A DNA stretch of 64,000 nucleotides from Providencia stuartii (GTDB lineage Bacteria > Pseudomonadota > Gammaproteobacteria > Enterobacterales > Enterobacteriaceae): positions 310,001-374,000 of the forward strand of contig UGUC01000001.1 of assembly GCA_900455155.1 (NCBI GenBank). Reading direction: 5' to 3'. Positions 1 to 10,326 of the stretch are shown piece by piece. Position numbers and translations under genes: made by a program. Numbering within the stretch: position 1 is the first letter of the stretch; each line of letters begins with the position of its first letter. A model generated the notes under the pieces. It did not search any database and was not told where the DNA came from. It was given only the letters and a program-made list of their open reading frames with translations.

Positions 1-554
1 GATTAACGATGCGCAAGCTTGCGGACGCACTGAATATCAAAGCCGCTTCACTTTATTGGCATTTCAGCAATAAGTTATCGTTGGTCGAAGGCATGGCAGA
101 TCACATTGTTGCGGAGGTTGCACTCAATGAGTGCGATAGTGATGATTGGAAATCTAATTTACTGAAGATCACAACTCAGTTACGAAAAGCGCTCTTACAA
201 CACAGAGATGGCGCCCGTGTTTTCGCTGGAACCTATGCAATTTCAGATAATGTATTACGAATTAATAACGCATTAATCAAAACATTCGTACAGTCAGGAA
301 TGTCCGCCGACAAAGCAGCAAGCTGCACCATGACCGTGTTCTATTTTATTTTAGGGTGCTGTATTGAGCAGCAAGCGGCTCTCTTTTCTAACGGCAATGA
401 TCTACAAGAAAAATTAAATGAATTCAATAAATTATCGAATGATAAGTACCCATATACATGGGAAGCTAAAGCAACATTGTTTTCTGATAACTATGACCAA
501 CGCTTTATAGACGGGCTAAACCTCATCATTGGTGGCTTAGGAACATTGAAATAA
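1..554 (+). CDS. TetR-family transcriptional regulator, 5' end cut by window
   Basis: The frame is open from base 3 and reads L-T-M-R-K-L-A-D-A-L, which is the recognition-helix part of a TetR/AcrR helix-turn-helix; SLYWHFSNK follows, the typical end of that domain in the TetR/TetR_C class. The first ~30 residues lie outside the window, so the ATG at base 9 is internal and not the start. The rest (to residue ~180) is the ligand-binding C-terminal domain with no recognisable specificity. The divergent or downstream target gene usual for TetR repressors is not visible here; downstream is gene debris. Family assignment is firm, ligand and target unknown. Confidence 0.85.
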   Translation, partial: LTMRKLADALNIKAASLYWHFSNKLSLVEGMADHIVAEVALNECDSDDWKSNLLKITTQLRKALLQHRDGARVFAGTYAISDNVLRINNALIKTFVQSGMSADKAASCTMTVFYFILGCCIEQQAALFSNGNDLQEKLNEFNKLSNDKYPYTWEAKATLFSDNYDQRFIDGLNLIIGGLGTLK

Positions 555-856
555 TTCCCAAAAAATTCATTAAATGCCAAAAGCAGGCGGCGGTATTACA
601 AAATACCAGCCGCTAAAAAATATCGATATAACTTAAAATCAAACCACAAAAAACCTGCCAAACCAGTATAGCAAGTTGATAATTTATCTATTTTGATTAT
701 TTAAAATACGTTATGTTACTTACTGGTATGTTAGGCGCCAATGTGTATTGGACAGGTAAAGTCACTGGCAGTGCGGAACTATCTATTATTATGCTGGAAT
801 AAAGCATCCTATCCTCTCACATCGGTCATATAATAATGGCTCGGGTGCTGTTAATT
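555..856. other. Non-coding stretch with small coding scrap
   Basis: AT-rich DNA without a gene. An isolated 29-codon frame at 713-802 (starts MLLTGMLGANVYW) looks like the tail of a lost membrane protein but is too short to name. No terminator or clear promoter was recognised. Confidence 0.4.
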
Positions 857-1004
857 ATTCCCGTTTCAAGAAATATTGCTTAATCGTTTGCCGCAACCAC
901 TGATGAGCAGGGTCTCTATCCAACCGAGGATGCCATGCCTGAACAATAAATACGGATTCCAATTCAAGAGGCAATTCGATTTCCACTAACGGCAACCCAA
1001 TACC
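857..1004 (-). pseudogene. LysR-type regulator, 3' remnant
   Basis: On the minus strand this reads ...LPLELESVFIVQAWHPRL then DRDPAHQWLRQTIKQYFL and a stop at 857-859. The AWHPRxDxDPAHxWLR pattern is the usual C-terminal end of LysR-type regulators. Only about 48 codons survive; the DNA-binding domain is missing. A diverged second copy of the same tail lies at 37195-37322, so two related LysR genes were lost in this chromosome segment. Broken abruptly at 1004/1005 where a plus-strand fragment of a different gene begins. Confidence 0.75.
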
Positions 1005-1073
1005 TCAGTAACTCGCAGTTTGTTAGATGCCGTCACTCAACCTGTACTCGTCATTCCTCGTCAACCTCAATAA
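1005..1073 (+). pseudogene. Universal-stress-protein-like 3' remnant
   Basis: The last 22 codons of a gene: SVTRSLLDAVTQPVLVIPRQ plus two residues and a stop. The pattern S-V-T-x-x-x-L-x-x-x-x-x-PVLVIP is the C-terminal strand-helix end of UspA-superfamily proteins. It abuts the LysR remnant, so a deletion or recombination joined two unrelated gene ends here. Short, so the family call is moderate. Confidence 0.5.
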
Positions 1074-1083
1074 TCTATTTATC

Positions 1084-1113
1084 CCCCAATGCGATATAGC
1101 AATCACATTGGGG
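1084..1113 (+). terminator. Hairpin downstream of Usp remnant
   Basis: Perfect 8-bp stem CCCCAATG / CATTGGGG with a 14-nt loop, 10 bases after the stop codon of the Usp remnant. No long T tract follows, so this is probably the leftover terminator of the lost gene. Confidence 0.35.
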
Positions 1114-1241
1114 TATTAATGTATTTGGCTTTCTAACTCAAAATCCTATCTAAAAAGTAGATAATGTGGAAAAGAATATGAATATTGCCACTGGTTAATA
1201 TTTCTTATTATATAATCGCCGCCAATCTAATCATAAATGAC

Positions 1242-2198
1242 TTAGAGAGACAAATTAGATTTATCTATCACAAAATCATCAATACCTAATTTATCCATTA
1301 TTTTAGGTAGAACTTGATGAATTACGCGAATTCCTGTTAATATTTCATTCATATATATATCGGGATGGATACGACTATAATTAAATCCTAAACTTTCTGC
1401 TTCTGCCTCATGTCCCAGTTCATCGTGACTTTTATTTACTAAATTTAACAATTCAGCTCTCAGTGGAATACCCGACTGAAATGCTTTATTTTTAACAATA
1501 TGAAGCCAATTAGAGTATTCGTTATTAATTTTGAACGTAAACTCATAAAACTTCGGAGCAAAAGAAATATCAATATCAACTTTTGTTATGGCTAAATCGA
1601 TTAAACACGCTTCTATATTAATTGCATCAGTATCAAAAAGATCTAATGAATCATTCATTATGAAATCGCTTATATAAGCTGCATAAAATCCATATAGATC
1701 GTTTAATGCGTCAAAAACTTTTTTTATCGTACATGCATATAGGTTATTATTAAGGCGTTGCTCTATTACTTCATAATCGTCATCTTCAAAATCAATATCT
1801 AAATCAATATCTAAATCTTGAGGAAATTGAGTTGGGATCTTAATTCCCACATCAGCAAAAATTCGCATTATTTTAGAAGATAAAAACTCCGTGTCTTCTA
1901 CTAATGGTAAAGTTGTATATCCAGTCTCTGCATTTTCACTAGCTAAATCAGCTATAAATAAAATAAGCCTATTCCATTTAATTGCATTTTCCACACTACC
2001 AGTTAGCAAAATTAATGAAGGATTTAAATCACCAATAGCTATTTTTTTTCTTATACGCTCCTCCATTTCTTGTGACATATACTCACCTTTTTTCCATTTA
2101 CTAATTTGTGTTGGTGATACATTCAAATCAGTTGCCAACTCTTTTTGAGTACAAGAAAGTAGTTTTAAAGATAGTGTAATTAAATCTTCACTGAACAT
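1242..2198 (-). CDS. XRE-type helix-turn-helix protein, 318 aa
   Basis: Residues ~8-45 (KLLSCTQKELATDLNVSPTQ, then ISKWKKGEYM) form a Cro/C1-type helix-turn-helix: Q-x-E-L-A, then S-x-x-x-I-S-x-W-K-x-G. The remaining ~270 residues are acidic and helical with a D/E-rich run near residues 130-145 and match no domain I know. No membrane segment or signal peptide. Such proteins are common as solitary regulators in islands. Codon use is AT-rich like its surroundings. The start is the first ATG, preceded by a very AT-rich upstream region. Function beyond DNA binding is unknown. Confidence 0.6.
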   Translation of the reverse strand: MFSEDLITLSLKLLSCTQKELATDLNVSPTQISKWKKGEYMSQEMEERIRKKIAIGDLNPSLILLTGSVENAIKWNRLILFIADLASENAETGYTTLPLVEDTEFLSSKIMRIFADVGIKIPTQFPQDLDIDLDIDFEDDDYEVIEQRLNNNLYACTIKKVFDALNDLYGFYAAYISDFIMNDSLDLFDTDAINIEACLIDLAITKVDIDISFAPKFYEFTFKINNEYSNWLHIVKNKAFQSGIPLRAELLNLVNKSHDELGHEAEAESLGFNYSRIHPDIYMNEILTGIRVIHQVLPKIMDKLGIDDFVIDKSNLSL

Positions 2199-2728
2199 AA
2201 TAAGCCTTTATTTAGTAAAATACTAAAAACAATTTACTAAATAAATATTTAGACAACAAGAAAAATATACAAAAATAAAAAATAAAGAATAAACTATTAA
2301 TAAATAGATTATTTCAACCAAATAAAAGAATAATAACCCGAATATCTCATAAGAATTGAAATACTCTAGTGATTCTGAAAAATTTCGTAATTGCAGTCAC
2401 GGTTAAATCTTTTTCCTATAAATAAGCTCGTTGTTCACTGATATAATATTCCAGATATGTTCTAACATTTCATCAACTTACCAAATACAACAACCCAACT
2501 AACCGATCAATTATTAGACAGCCATCATTTAGCGAATTTTATATCAGCGAAGGTGATCCACAAGCAGCATCAATTGATTATGGCTAAGATGGAAAAGGCT
2601 TATCTTTAGCCGTTGATAACGCTTCACTACTTATTTATCACGTTGCTAAAGGAAATAACATATAGAAAATTCATCATATCAGCCCTCAAAAGCTAACATT
2701 GACGATCAAACAGAAAATGTTTTATCGG
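2199..2728. other. AT-rich gene-free stretch
   Basis: About 530 bp with no intact gene. A decayed plus-strand frame around 2541-2665 (YISEGDPQAASIDYG, stop, DGKGLSLAVDNASLL) may be the remains of a coding region, but I cannot name it. Confidence 0.35.
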
Positions 2729-3634
2729 CTAATCATAAGTAAAAGCACCCCAAGCCTATCACCGTTCGCATTTTTCCCGCCGTAGCTTGCCCTTGCGTAC
2801 GTGCATAACGGGCACTTAAACCTAAACTCACTGACGATGTTCCAACCCGACCCAATTGTACATTTTGGTTAGCCGAAATGACATTACCATTGCGTAAGAG
2901 TTGTATCCCAACCCCTTTTGCCGCATTTGTACCAGAAAGCGTATTGGCAAATATCGAATTACTTGTATCCGTTATACCGATCAAATAATAAGAGATATTT
3001 TGATTTGAAGCACAACCAATAGAGAGAGATAGATTGCGCACTTCCAGGATATTCCGGCAATGTCACAGTGACATTACGTGAGGAAACATCACCGCCGCCA
3101 ACAGGAACAACAACATCGTTATTAGCATATAAATTCCATACAAACGTTGCCGTATGTACATTACCACCACCAACAATATTTGACCCAACTTGGTGTATAA
3201 CCAGTGAAGCAAAAAGCGATCCTCGATTAATCACAACACCGCCAGCCGCTGAAACGGCGTGTAAAGTAAAGCTGAGTATGCCATGGAACATAATCACCTG
3301 AGGGAAAAACTCTGCTAATGCGTTGGTGAAGCGAGAGGGAATGAATAACTTGACCCATAATACCTTATTGACCCCCGTAAATTTAGAAAGCGCTCCTCCA
3401 TAAGCAGACCCTCTAATCATACTCACCATATCCCTTCGAGTTCTGGGCTCATCGTTTCTGCAAAATATCGATTTTGACAGATCAACCACTAAGTTCTGCA
3501 CCGGCAACACGCTAGGCTGAAGGTTAACATAAACATTCGCTGCCGCCGTTAACTTTCACCGCATCCGCAAATGCCGCAACTGAACTTAAAGAGAGAGCTG
3601 AAACAACAATAAGTGCTAGTGATTTAACTTTCAT
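2729..3634 (-). pseudogene. FimH-like type 1 fimbrial adhesin with FimA-like signal peptide; frameshifted
   Basis: Starts with ATG at 3634 and a signal peptide (MKVKSLALIVVSALSLSSVA) followed by VNGG, the hallmark N-terminus of FimA-type major pilins. It then switches to a FimH adhesin from NVYVNL onward: QNLVVDLSKSIFCRND, RGSAYGGALSKFTG, FVWNLYANNDVVVP, NVTVTLPEYPGS, GVGIQLLRNGNVISANQNVQ, SLGLSARYARTQGQATAG. The mature FimH N-terminus that precedes NVYVNL in E. coli is missing. At least five further one-base insertions break the frame (for example the G run near 3395-3400 and the G4 near 2748-2751); removing the last gives a normal end at 2729. The pilin-domain Cys expected after VVPxGG is a Gly. 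So even if the insertions are sequencing errors, the chimeric N-terminus and lost Cys argue for a non-functional adhesin. Confidence 0.8.
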
Positions 3635-3940
3635 AAAGTTTCCTTATGTTTATTTATTGCAAAAATATAGGTAATCGCAGAGGACTAATTATGGTTTTAA
3701 TAACCCATAATTATAACGAGCGAATTTAATTGAAGTGGCTTTATCGCTATTATTTCATTAAAAAAATAAGTTTCTTTATAGTTATGCTAAAAAGTTCCTG
3801 TCAATGATTCTGTGTGTTTACCTTTCCCTCAATGTGATAGTTCTAGGCGGTCACCAAATTGAATAATAAAACGACTCATTACATTTTTATAAATTTGAGT
3901 TGCATATTCCATTTTTTAAAGGCCGGCTCCATTGCTAACT

Positions 3941-4158
3941 AAATCACTTCACAAACAAAATCATCTGTCAGGAATACCTTGCACTTCTTAGTGACATGGC
4001 AAATAATGCTATTTAATGACGCTATTGCATTGGTTATATAAATCACTTTACAAATATCATCCAAATAAATGTGTTCAAGCTTCTCCAATATCCATGTGCA
4101 TAACCACTTTTGCTAATTTGCGGGCATTTTTTAGCCCATATGAGAGCGAATTCTTCCT
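3941..4158 (-). pseudogene. IS256-family transposase remnant
   Basis: Minus-strand reading in shifting frames gives FALIWAKKCPQISKSGYAH, then DICKVIYITNAIASLNSIIC and HVTKKCKVFLTDDFVCEV. These align with the C-terminal part of the IS256-type transposase at 17892-19103 of this window (DIRKAIYTTNAIESLNSVIR, HAIKKRKLFPSDDSVRKV). Many substitutions and stops mean an old, dead copy. No inverted repeats were found. Confidence 0.75.
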
Positions 4159-4323
4159 GTGCTAGAGTACCGAAATCAACAATCTAACCCGATATTTAAA
4201 TCCAATATATTATTTATAATTCCATTCCACTAGCTTTTTGTTTGCTATTACTTGTTGTTATTTTATAGTTTCTTCCTTCAATGGCTCCTGCCTCCCCCTT
4301 ACATGAGATTAGCATTTTAATTA

Positions 4324-4632
4324 TTATTTTTTAAGCTGGAAGCATGAAATATATCGACCTTTAGACTTCATCTTTACTTTCTCGTAATCTTCTAAAAAAT
4401 CAGCCGGTAATTTTTTTAATGTATAGGATGCAGAAAACCAGTCCACCATATTACCAATAACCCATTCTATACCATTTTCATGCTCAATCTCTTTGAATAA
4501 AAAAGAATTTTTAGAAATAATTATATCAATAATTTCATTTCTGTTTATTGATATATCCGTTTTTAACCTTTCTATAATGATATTCTGTATAACCCTGTTA
4601 GTGACATCTTTTTTAAATAAACTCATACTCAC
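4324..4632 (-). CDS. Hypothetical protein, 102 aa
   Basis: An intact small frame starting MSMSLFKKDVTNRVIQN, mostly helical and basic at the C-terminus (KVKMKSKGRYISCFQLKK). The middle, ENGIEWVIGNMVDWFSASYT, is rich in aromatic residues. No signal peptide, membrane helix or known motif. A plausible ribosome-binding site GGAGTG lies 5-6 bases before the start (RC of 4633-4641). It stands alone between an IS remnant and gene-free DNA. I do not recognise it. Confidence 0.45.
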   Translation of the reverse strand: MSMSLFKKDVTNRVIQNIIIERLKTDISINRNEIIDIIISKNSFLFKEIEHENGIEWVIGNMVDWFSASYTLKKLPADFLEDYEKVKMKSKGRYISCFQLKK

Positions 4633-5226
4633 TCCTTAATACCTTTATCCTAATTTTTTATTACGGCAGTAAAACCAACCTAACTTTAGATTCTTGCAAT
4701 CAATCTGATTTAATGAAGCAAGATACATTGATGATAGAATATAATCCAGCGGCTTTGACGCTTTAATTTTTATACCATTAAGAACCATAATAAAGCCCCT
4801 GTAATCCCTATCTATGACATAGAAAAACGAAAATTATGGGGTACCCCAATGATTCCTCCAACAAGAAGTGATATGGGATAATCTCAATTGAACTAAGTTA
4901 ACTATGAATAGCTTTTTATATATTAAATTTAAAAGGGTGGATTAACTTAAGTAGATCACGGAAGTCTCATTTGATGGGTAATAGCATTGATACTAAATAA
5001 GTTTACTGAGTTGGATAGATAGCAGTGCGCCCATTAATGCCCCCAAATTAGTTTTTGAGGGTGTAGTGGTTAGAGAATCACGAAATAAAAGTATCGTGAT
5101 GTTGAGTGTAGCAATCAAACCTGAGATTGATAGTGTTTGTTGCTCTTTGCTTGAAACAATCTGCCACGCTGGCTGACTCGAAAATACTCATGAATCAGTC
5201 AGCGTCTGTAAGGAGCATCCGGCATA
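4633..5226. other. Gene-free stretch
   Basis: About 590 bp with no convincing gene, RNA or repeat. Composition shifts from AT-rich to more balanced near 5100, close to the GC-richer block that starts at 5227. Confidence 0.35.
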
Positions 5227-6033
5227 TTACATAAACCGGTCAGCCCCGCCTGAAGCCTCAATGGTCTGACCGGTAACAAACTGGTTCCGATCAGAAAGTA
5301 AGAATGCGGCTATTGCCGCAATATCTTCTGGCAATCCAAAACGGCCTACAGGCGTTTTCTCTCTGCCCAGTAATGCCATGACCTCCTTATCAGTTTTGTC
5401 AGCCAGCTCAGGACGACGATTGCGAACATTCGGCAGCATATTCTGAGCCCAGTTATCCGTTGTGACAGCGCCCACCCCTATTGCGTTAACCAGAATTCCA
5501 TCAGGTGCAACACTCAGTGCCAGACTACGGGTCAGGTTATTGATTGCAGCACTCAGAGCGTGTGAAACCGTCAGTTGCGGGTTTGGATAGATCCCGCCAA
5601 TAGAGGATATGTTCACAATGCGTCCCCAGTTTCGTGCCTGCATTTTGGGTATGACGGCCTTACAAAAGCGTCGCATTGCAGAAAACTTAGTTTCTGTCAT
5701 CAACTGCCACTCTTCTTCTAATGTGATCAGCAGCGTTCCTGCATGGGCTCTTCCTGCATTATTTACCAGTAAATCAATGTGCTGAAAAACACTTTCGGCC
5801 TGTTTGACCACCAGTTCAGGCAGTCCAGGATCCGTCACGTCCCCGGCAACAGGCAGAACCGTTACACTGTATTTATCTGCGATTTTTTGCGCTGCCAATA
5901 TCAATTGCGCTTTTTGTCTAGCAACCATGATCAGATGCACACCATTCGCCGCCAGTTCTTCGCAAATGCTGAAACCAATACCGGTACGGGCTCCGGTTAC
6001 TAGAGCCACTTTTCCAGCCAGTTTTAAATCCAT
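5227..6033 (-). CDS. SDR-family oxidoreductase lacking the usual Tyr/Lys pair
   Basis: Short-chain dehydrogenase/reductase of normal size (268 aa). The cofactor site VTGARTGIGFS (T-G-x-x-x-G-I-G, residues ~13-22), the NNAG motif (~91-94) and IVNISS (~139-144) are all present. The segment that normally carries the catalytic Y-x-x-x-K reads SHALSAAINNLTRSLA, so Tyr is His and Lys is Ser. Some SDR subfamilies share this kind of replacement; they may bind cofactor without classical catalysis or use other residues. Divergent from the MFS gene at 6203 with a ~170-bp shared control region. Substrate unknown. Confidence 0.8.
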   Translation of the reverse strand: MDLKLAGKVALVTGARTGIGFSICEELAANGVHLIMVARQKAQLILAAQKIADKYSVTVLPVAGDVTDPGLPELVVKQAESVFQHIDLLVNNAGRAHAGTLLITLEEEWQLMTETKFSAMRRFCKAVIPKMQARNWGRIVNISSIGGIYPNPQLTVSHALSAAINNLTRSLALSVAPDGILVNAIGVGAVTTDNWAQNMLPNVRNRRPELADKTDKEVMALLGREKTPVGRFGLPEDIAAIAAFLLSDRNQFVTGQTIEASGGADRFM

Positions 6034-6202
6034 TTTCTGCTCCTTACATTATGTTCAGTGATTAATGTGAAAAACATTAGTAGCAATTTTCTGTTTCAGA
6101 CGCTTGGGGAGCAAAATTCAGACGTCTGAAAAAAATGGTCAAAGAATCGAGAATTGACATTGCATAGAGTAGACGACATTGAGTTTAGAACAAGGTGTGA
6201 AC

Positions 6203-7390
6203 ATGTGTACTGATAGCCACGAGCTTTCTTCGGTCAGGATCCTGATACTGGCGATTACCTGCTGTATCATTGTCGCAAATATTTATTTTAATCAATCCGT
6301 TCTGAATCTGATTGCCGGCTCTTTTCCTACAGAATGGAAAGCGGTTTCTTTGATCCCCATGGCTACCCAGTTAGGTTATGCGGCAGGCTTGTTCTTACTG
6401 ATCCCGCTGGGCGATTATATAGAACGTCAACGACTTATCCTGCGTCAGGCACAAGTGCTGTTTCTGGCACTGATCGGCATGATGCTGTCTCCAACTGCAT
6501 CGGTACTGGTATTTTTCTCCTTCCTGACGGGCGTTGCTGCAACCGTCGCCCAACAGATCGTTCCGCTTGCGGCTTCACTATCGAGGAGTTCGTCACGCGG
6601 TAAAACAGTGGGCATGGTAATGAGTGGTGTTTTGGCAGGAATTCTAGCGGGGCGAGCTATTGGCGGTTTTATCGGCCAGTATTTCGACTGGCGAGGGGTC
6701 TTTTTATCGGGCGCGATCATGACACTGCTAGCGATATTTTTCATCGCCCGTATTTTGCCTTCTCAGTCGTTACCCACCCCGAAATTTAACTATCTCGCGG
6801 TACTGCGTTCCTTAGGGCTACTGTGGAAAAATGAACCACAGCTACGAAATGCCACGCTGACACAGGCTCTGTTATTTGCCTCCTTCAGCGTGCTATGGAC
6901 GGCGCTTCCTTTCTGGCTAGCCCACCGCTACCATTACGGTGCGGGTATAACTGGGTTTCTGGCAGTGCTAGGGTTAATCGGGATCCTGTGCGCACCTCTG
7001 GCAGGAAGTATCAGCGATCGTCAAGGCCCTTTCCGAATAATTATTTTGGGCGTGATCCTCATGCTGCTGGCCTGGGTTGTTTTCTGGGTTTGGAACAGCA
7101 TAGTCGGTATGGTGGTGGGCATTTTGCTACTGGATGCAGGGGAACAATGTGTCCTGATCGCAAATCAACACACCATTTATTCTTTGTGTCCCGATGCCCG
7201 AAACCGCCTTAATACACTCTTTATGTGCGTAATGTTTATAGGTGGTGCATGCGGCTCACTGACGGCCACTTGGCTCTGGGAGACCACACATAACTGGACG
7301 TTGATTGTTGCTGCTGGGGCGGGACTCGTGATGCTAGGTATGTTAATCGCCATCAGACGCAACACTTCATCCCCCCAGACGGGCACATAG
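6203..7390 (+). CDS. MFS transporter, 12 predicted membrane segments
   Basis: A hydrophobic protein with about 12 transmembrane stretches, beginning ILILAITCCIIVANIYFNQS, with the MFS-like IPLGDYIERQR loop after segment 2 and SGSISDRQGP-like GSISDRQGPFR after segment 8. It resembles YnfM/AraJ-type drug or sugar efflux proteins. I chose ATG 6203 because AAGGTG lies 6-11 bases upstream; a TTG at 6179 would add eight residues without a better site. Neighbours are a divergent SDR gene and a convergent winged-helix/ATPase regulator, suggesting a small regulated efflux-and-modification unit. Base composition is clearly more GC-rich than the flanking DNA. Confidence 0.8.
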   Translation: MCTDSHELSSVRILILAITCCIIVANIYFNQSVLNLIAGSFPTEWKAVSLIPMATQLGYAAGLFLLIPLGDYIERQRLILRQAQVLFLALIGMMLSPTASVLVFFSFLTGVAATVAQQIVPLAASLSRSSSRGKTVGMVMSGVLAGILAGRAIGGFIGQYFDWRGVFLSGAIMTLLAIFFIARILPSQSLPTPKFNYLAVLRSLGLLWKNEPQLRNATLTQALLFASFSVLWTALPFWLAHRYHYGAGITGFLAVLGLIGILCAPLAGSISDRQGPFRIIILGVILMLLAWVVFWVWNSIVGMVVGILLLDAGEQCVLIANQHTIYSLCPDARNRLNTLFMCVMFIGGACGSLTATWLWETTHNWTLIVAAGAGLVMLGMLIAIRRNTSSPQTGT

Positions 7391-10106
7391 CGCTATCGCA
7401 TTTCTGATATCTGTTGAGTGTTGAGAATCATCGATATGGTTTAATACCTCCGTGATTAACTGTTTTGCCGCCATCCTGTCACCGGTTTCAACTTGCAGCG
7501 TTGCCAGAGAACAAACAATGCGCAAAGCCCAGCCATATGCCTGTTGCTGGAGTGCTTTATTCAGTGCCAGTTCCAATTGCTGGCGCTGAGCGTAGGTCGG
7601 TAAATGTGTAGCGGCAAGACGTAACAGTTCGGGCGTACACCAGTTTTCATGCGGGGTTTGCTGCGAAAGTCTGGCATCCATTTCTGATAATAAAGGGGAG
7701 TACTGCCAGTCTAATCCCATAGCACGCAGCGAGTTAAACAATGTAGTTTGCTTGATATCGGGGGTGGCTGAACTGCTCAGCCCAACGGAGAAACAACTCA
7801 CCGTAGGTTTTCCAGAAATAGAGATCATGCTTTTCTGCCAGTTCAATCAGCCAGATAGCGGCCTTTCTTACCCAGCGTGGATTGCGATCCAGCGCTGCTG
7901 TCATGCAGGCACCTTCAGCCAGTGCGCAGCACAGCGAACAAATATGTTGTAAACGCGCCGCTTTTTTCACTGCTCGCCATGCAATCTGCTTAGCTGCTCT
8001 ATACTCACCCTGCACCCAGAGTACGCGGGATAAAAATGCCTCACCGGCGGTCTCCTGATCGAGTCCAAAACGGAAAGCATGGCCGGAACCGTCAATGGCA
8101 AACCAGTCCAGAGATTGTTGCAGATAATCGCGACCAAGGGCATGCTGACCCAAAAAATGCCAAGATACCCCCACTATTCGCAACCCTGTAGCCAGCGCGT
8201 TGGTATCATTAATCGCACGCGCGAGCGTACACATTGACTGCGCATGATGAAGCGATAGGTCCAGTTTTCCGGTTCGCAAGTAATACAACCATAGCCCGTA
8301 ATAAGCCTGTAAACGAATTTCGTTATCGTCGAGTTGTTTTGCAAGTGTCAGTGCCGTTTGCCAGGTGAAGCGAGTTTCAGGGGTGGGACCTTTTGCCCAG
8401 GTCGACGCTTTGCCCGCTGCTGCGCTGAGATTCATTCTTTGATGTAACGTTAAAACCCCCTGCAAACGCGTTTCACTGAGCAACGGATAAATATGACGCT
8501 GGCATTCATTATAAAGTGAATATTCAATCCAGAACGGCGTCATGGCCTGTAATATCTCAAGTCCTTTTGCAGGCTCTGCCCCTTCAGTTAAGGTGTGCTG
8601 TAAAACACTGCGTAAATCATTAAGGAAGGGGTCATAACGTGCTCGCCACTGTTCCGTTGGCAGCCTATACCAATCGAGCTGAGCTTGCTCCGCTTGGCGG
8701 TGGCAATAGTCAGCAAACTGAGCTGCAAGTCTTGGGTATTCTCCTTGCTGCCTTAGTTTATCGCAGGCAAACTGACGCAGGGTTTCCAGTAAACGAAAAC
8801 GGGTAACGGGTACCTGAGTGTTAACCTGAATCAGTGACAAGGAGAGTAATCGTTGGAGATCGTCGACAATCTGCCAGCCATTTTCTTCAGGGGTCTGCAA
8901 GAAGTCGGTAACAGCATTTACCGTGAACATATCCGTGAAGATCCCCAAAGAGTAGAATAATTGCTGTTCACGTTGATTGAGCAATTGATAAGTCCACTCC
9001 AGCGTAGTCTTGATTTTTTGATGTCGGGATACCCGAACGCTTTGCCTGCTACTCAGAAGCTGAAAACGATCCTCCAGACAATGATAAATCTCACTGACGC
9101 TCATAATGGGCAACCTAGAGGCTGCAAGTTCGATTGCTAGGGGGAGTCCGTCAAGATGACGGCATAATTCACCTATCACCGACAGTTCAGCATTTGATGG
9201 ATGGAAATCAAATCGCTGGGCCTGAGCCCGTTCAATAAACAGACGGACGCTGGGAAACATCAGCAAGCGTTGAGAATCGGACACTTCTTTTTCCGGCACC
9301 TCAAGTGGCGGTAGGAGATACTGTTGCTCACCGGCAATCTCTGTTGCCACCTGACTGGTAAGCAACATGGTAATATGCGGCGCAGCGTTCAGTAGCAGGG
9401 CAATCACCGGTTTTAATTCTTTAATAACATGTTCACCATTATCAATCATCAGCAGGCATTCGCGTCGAGCAAGTTGGTGAGATAAATCATGGCTGTTATG
9501 AACAGCAGTCAGTGGCAGATGCAAGGCCTGCGAGAAAACAGAGAGAAGACTGGAGGCGTCGGTGATGTGTGCCAGTTCAGCCACACAAATACCATCTGGA
9601 TACTCTGTCCGGATAAGATTAACGACTTCCCAGGCAAGACGCGTCTTACCCACGCCGCCTGGACCGGTGATGGTTACTAGAGGGTGCTGACGCATTAAGG
9701 CGCAGATCTCCTGCACAGCCTGGTCACGCCCTAAAATCGATGTCAGAAAAGGGAAAACAACAGATGCTTTTCTGGCGGGCTCTGGCAATATTACTTGAGG
9801 TTTGGACGAAAGATTAAAACGGTATCCGGAACCAAACTCAGTCGTCAGAAGATGACGATCATGACCAAGCACGCGGCGAATCGCGGAAATTTGCGCCTGA
9901 AGATTATTTTCCTCAACAATTTCATTACCCCATACCTGAGTAAGCAACCTGTCTTTACTTACGACTTGGCCTTCTGCACTGACCAGAATAACTAGTACAT
10001 CAAAAGCTCTGGCAGAAATTTTAACCGGTTTACCGCGATGCAGCAGGATCCTCAATTGGGGCCAAATTTGCCACTCAGCGAAGCGGATTTCATCGGTAGC
10101 TTTCAT
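7367..10106 (-). CDS. Winged-helix / P-loop ATPase transcriptional regulator (one frameshift)
   Basis: Residues ~5-100 form an OmpR/CadC-type winged helix (FAEWQIWPQLRILLHRGKPV, then EENNLQAQISAIRRVLG). A STAND/NB-ARC-like ATPase follows, with Walker A GPGGVGKT near residue ~155 and LLMIDN as Walker B, then DGLPLAIELAASRLP. The C-terminal half is helical repeats (TPR-like) such as found in large signal-integrating activators. The frame breaks at the G5 run 7760-7764; removing one base joins NH2-terminal FSHP to DIKQTTLFNSL and gives about 913 residues. Its last codons overlap the end of the convergent MFS gene by 24 bp. Likely controls the SDR/MFS pair; inducer unknown. Confidence 0.75.
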
Positions 10107-10326
10107 GGTGTCACTCTCTTCTGTCGGGATCCTCTGTTGCAGGTCAGCGATAGTATAAAATTAGGGGCAATGTGTCGCATAGCGCGGTAGTTAATTCAGC
10201 TATGATAACATGGGTGATTTTTCATCACACTCAGGAGGGTTATAAAAGTGCAATCACATTGAATAGAACCTCGTGGAGAGACAATGTGCGTTTTTGGCAC
10301 AGGGCTGATAAACAGCCCTGATAGAT

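Noticed and set aside
6445..6744. Long open frame on the minus strand inside the MFS gene
   Set aside because: It overlaps a well-supported membrane transporter and has no ribosome-binding site or domain; a shadow frame.
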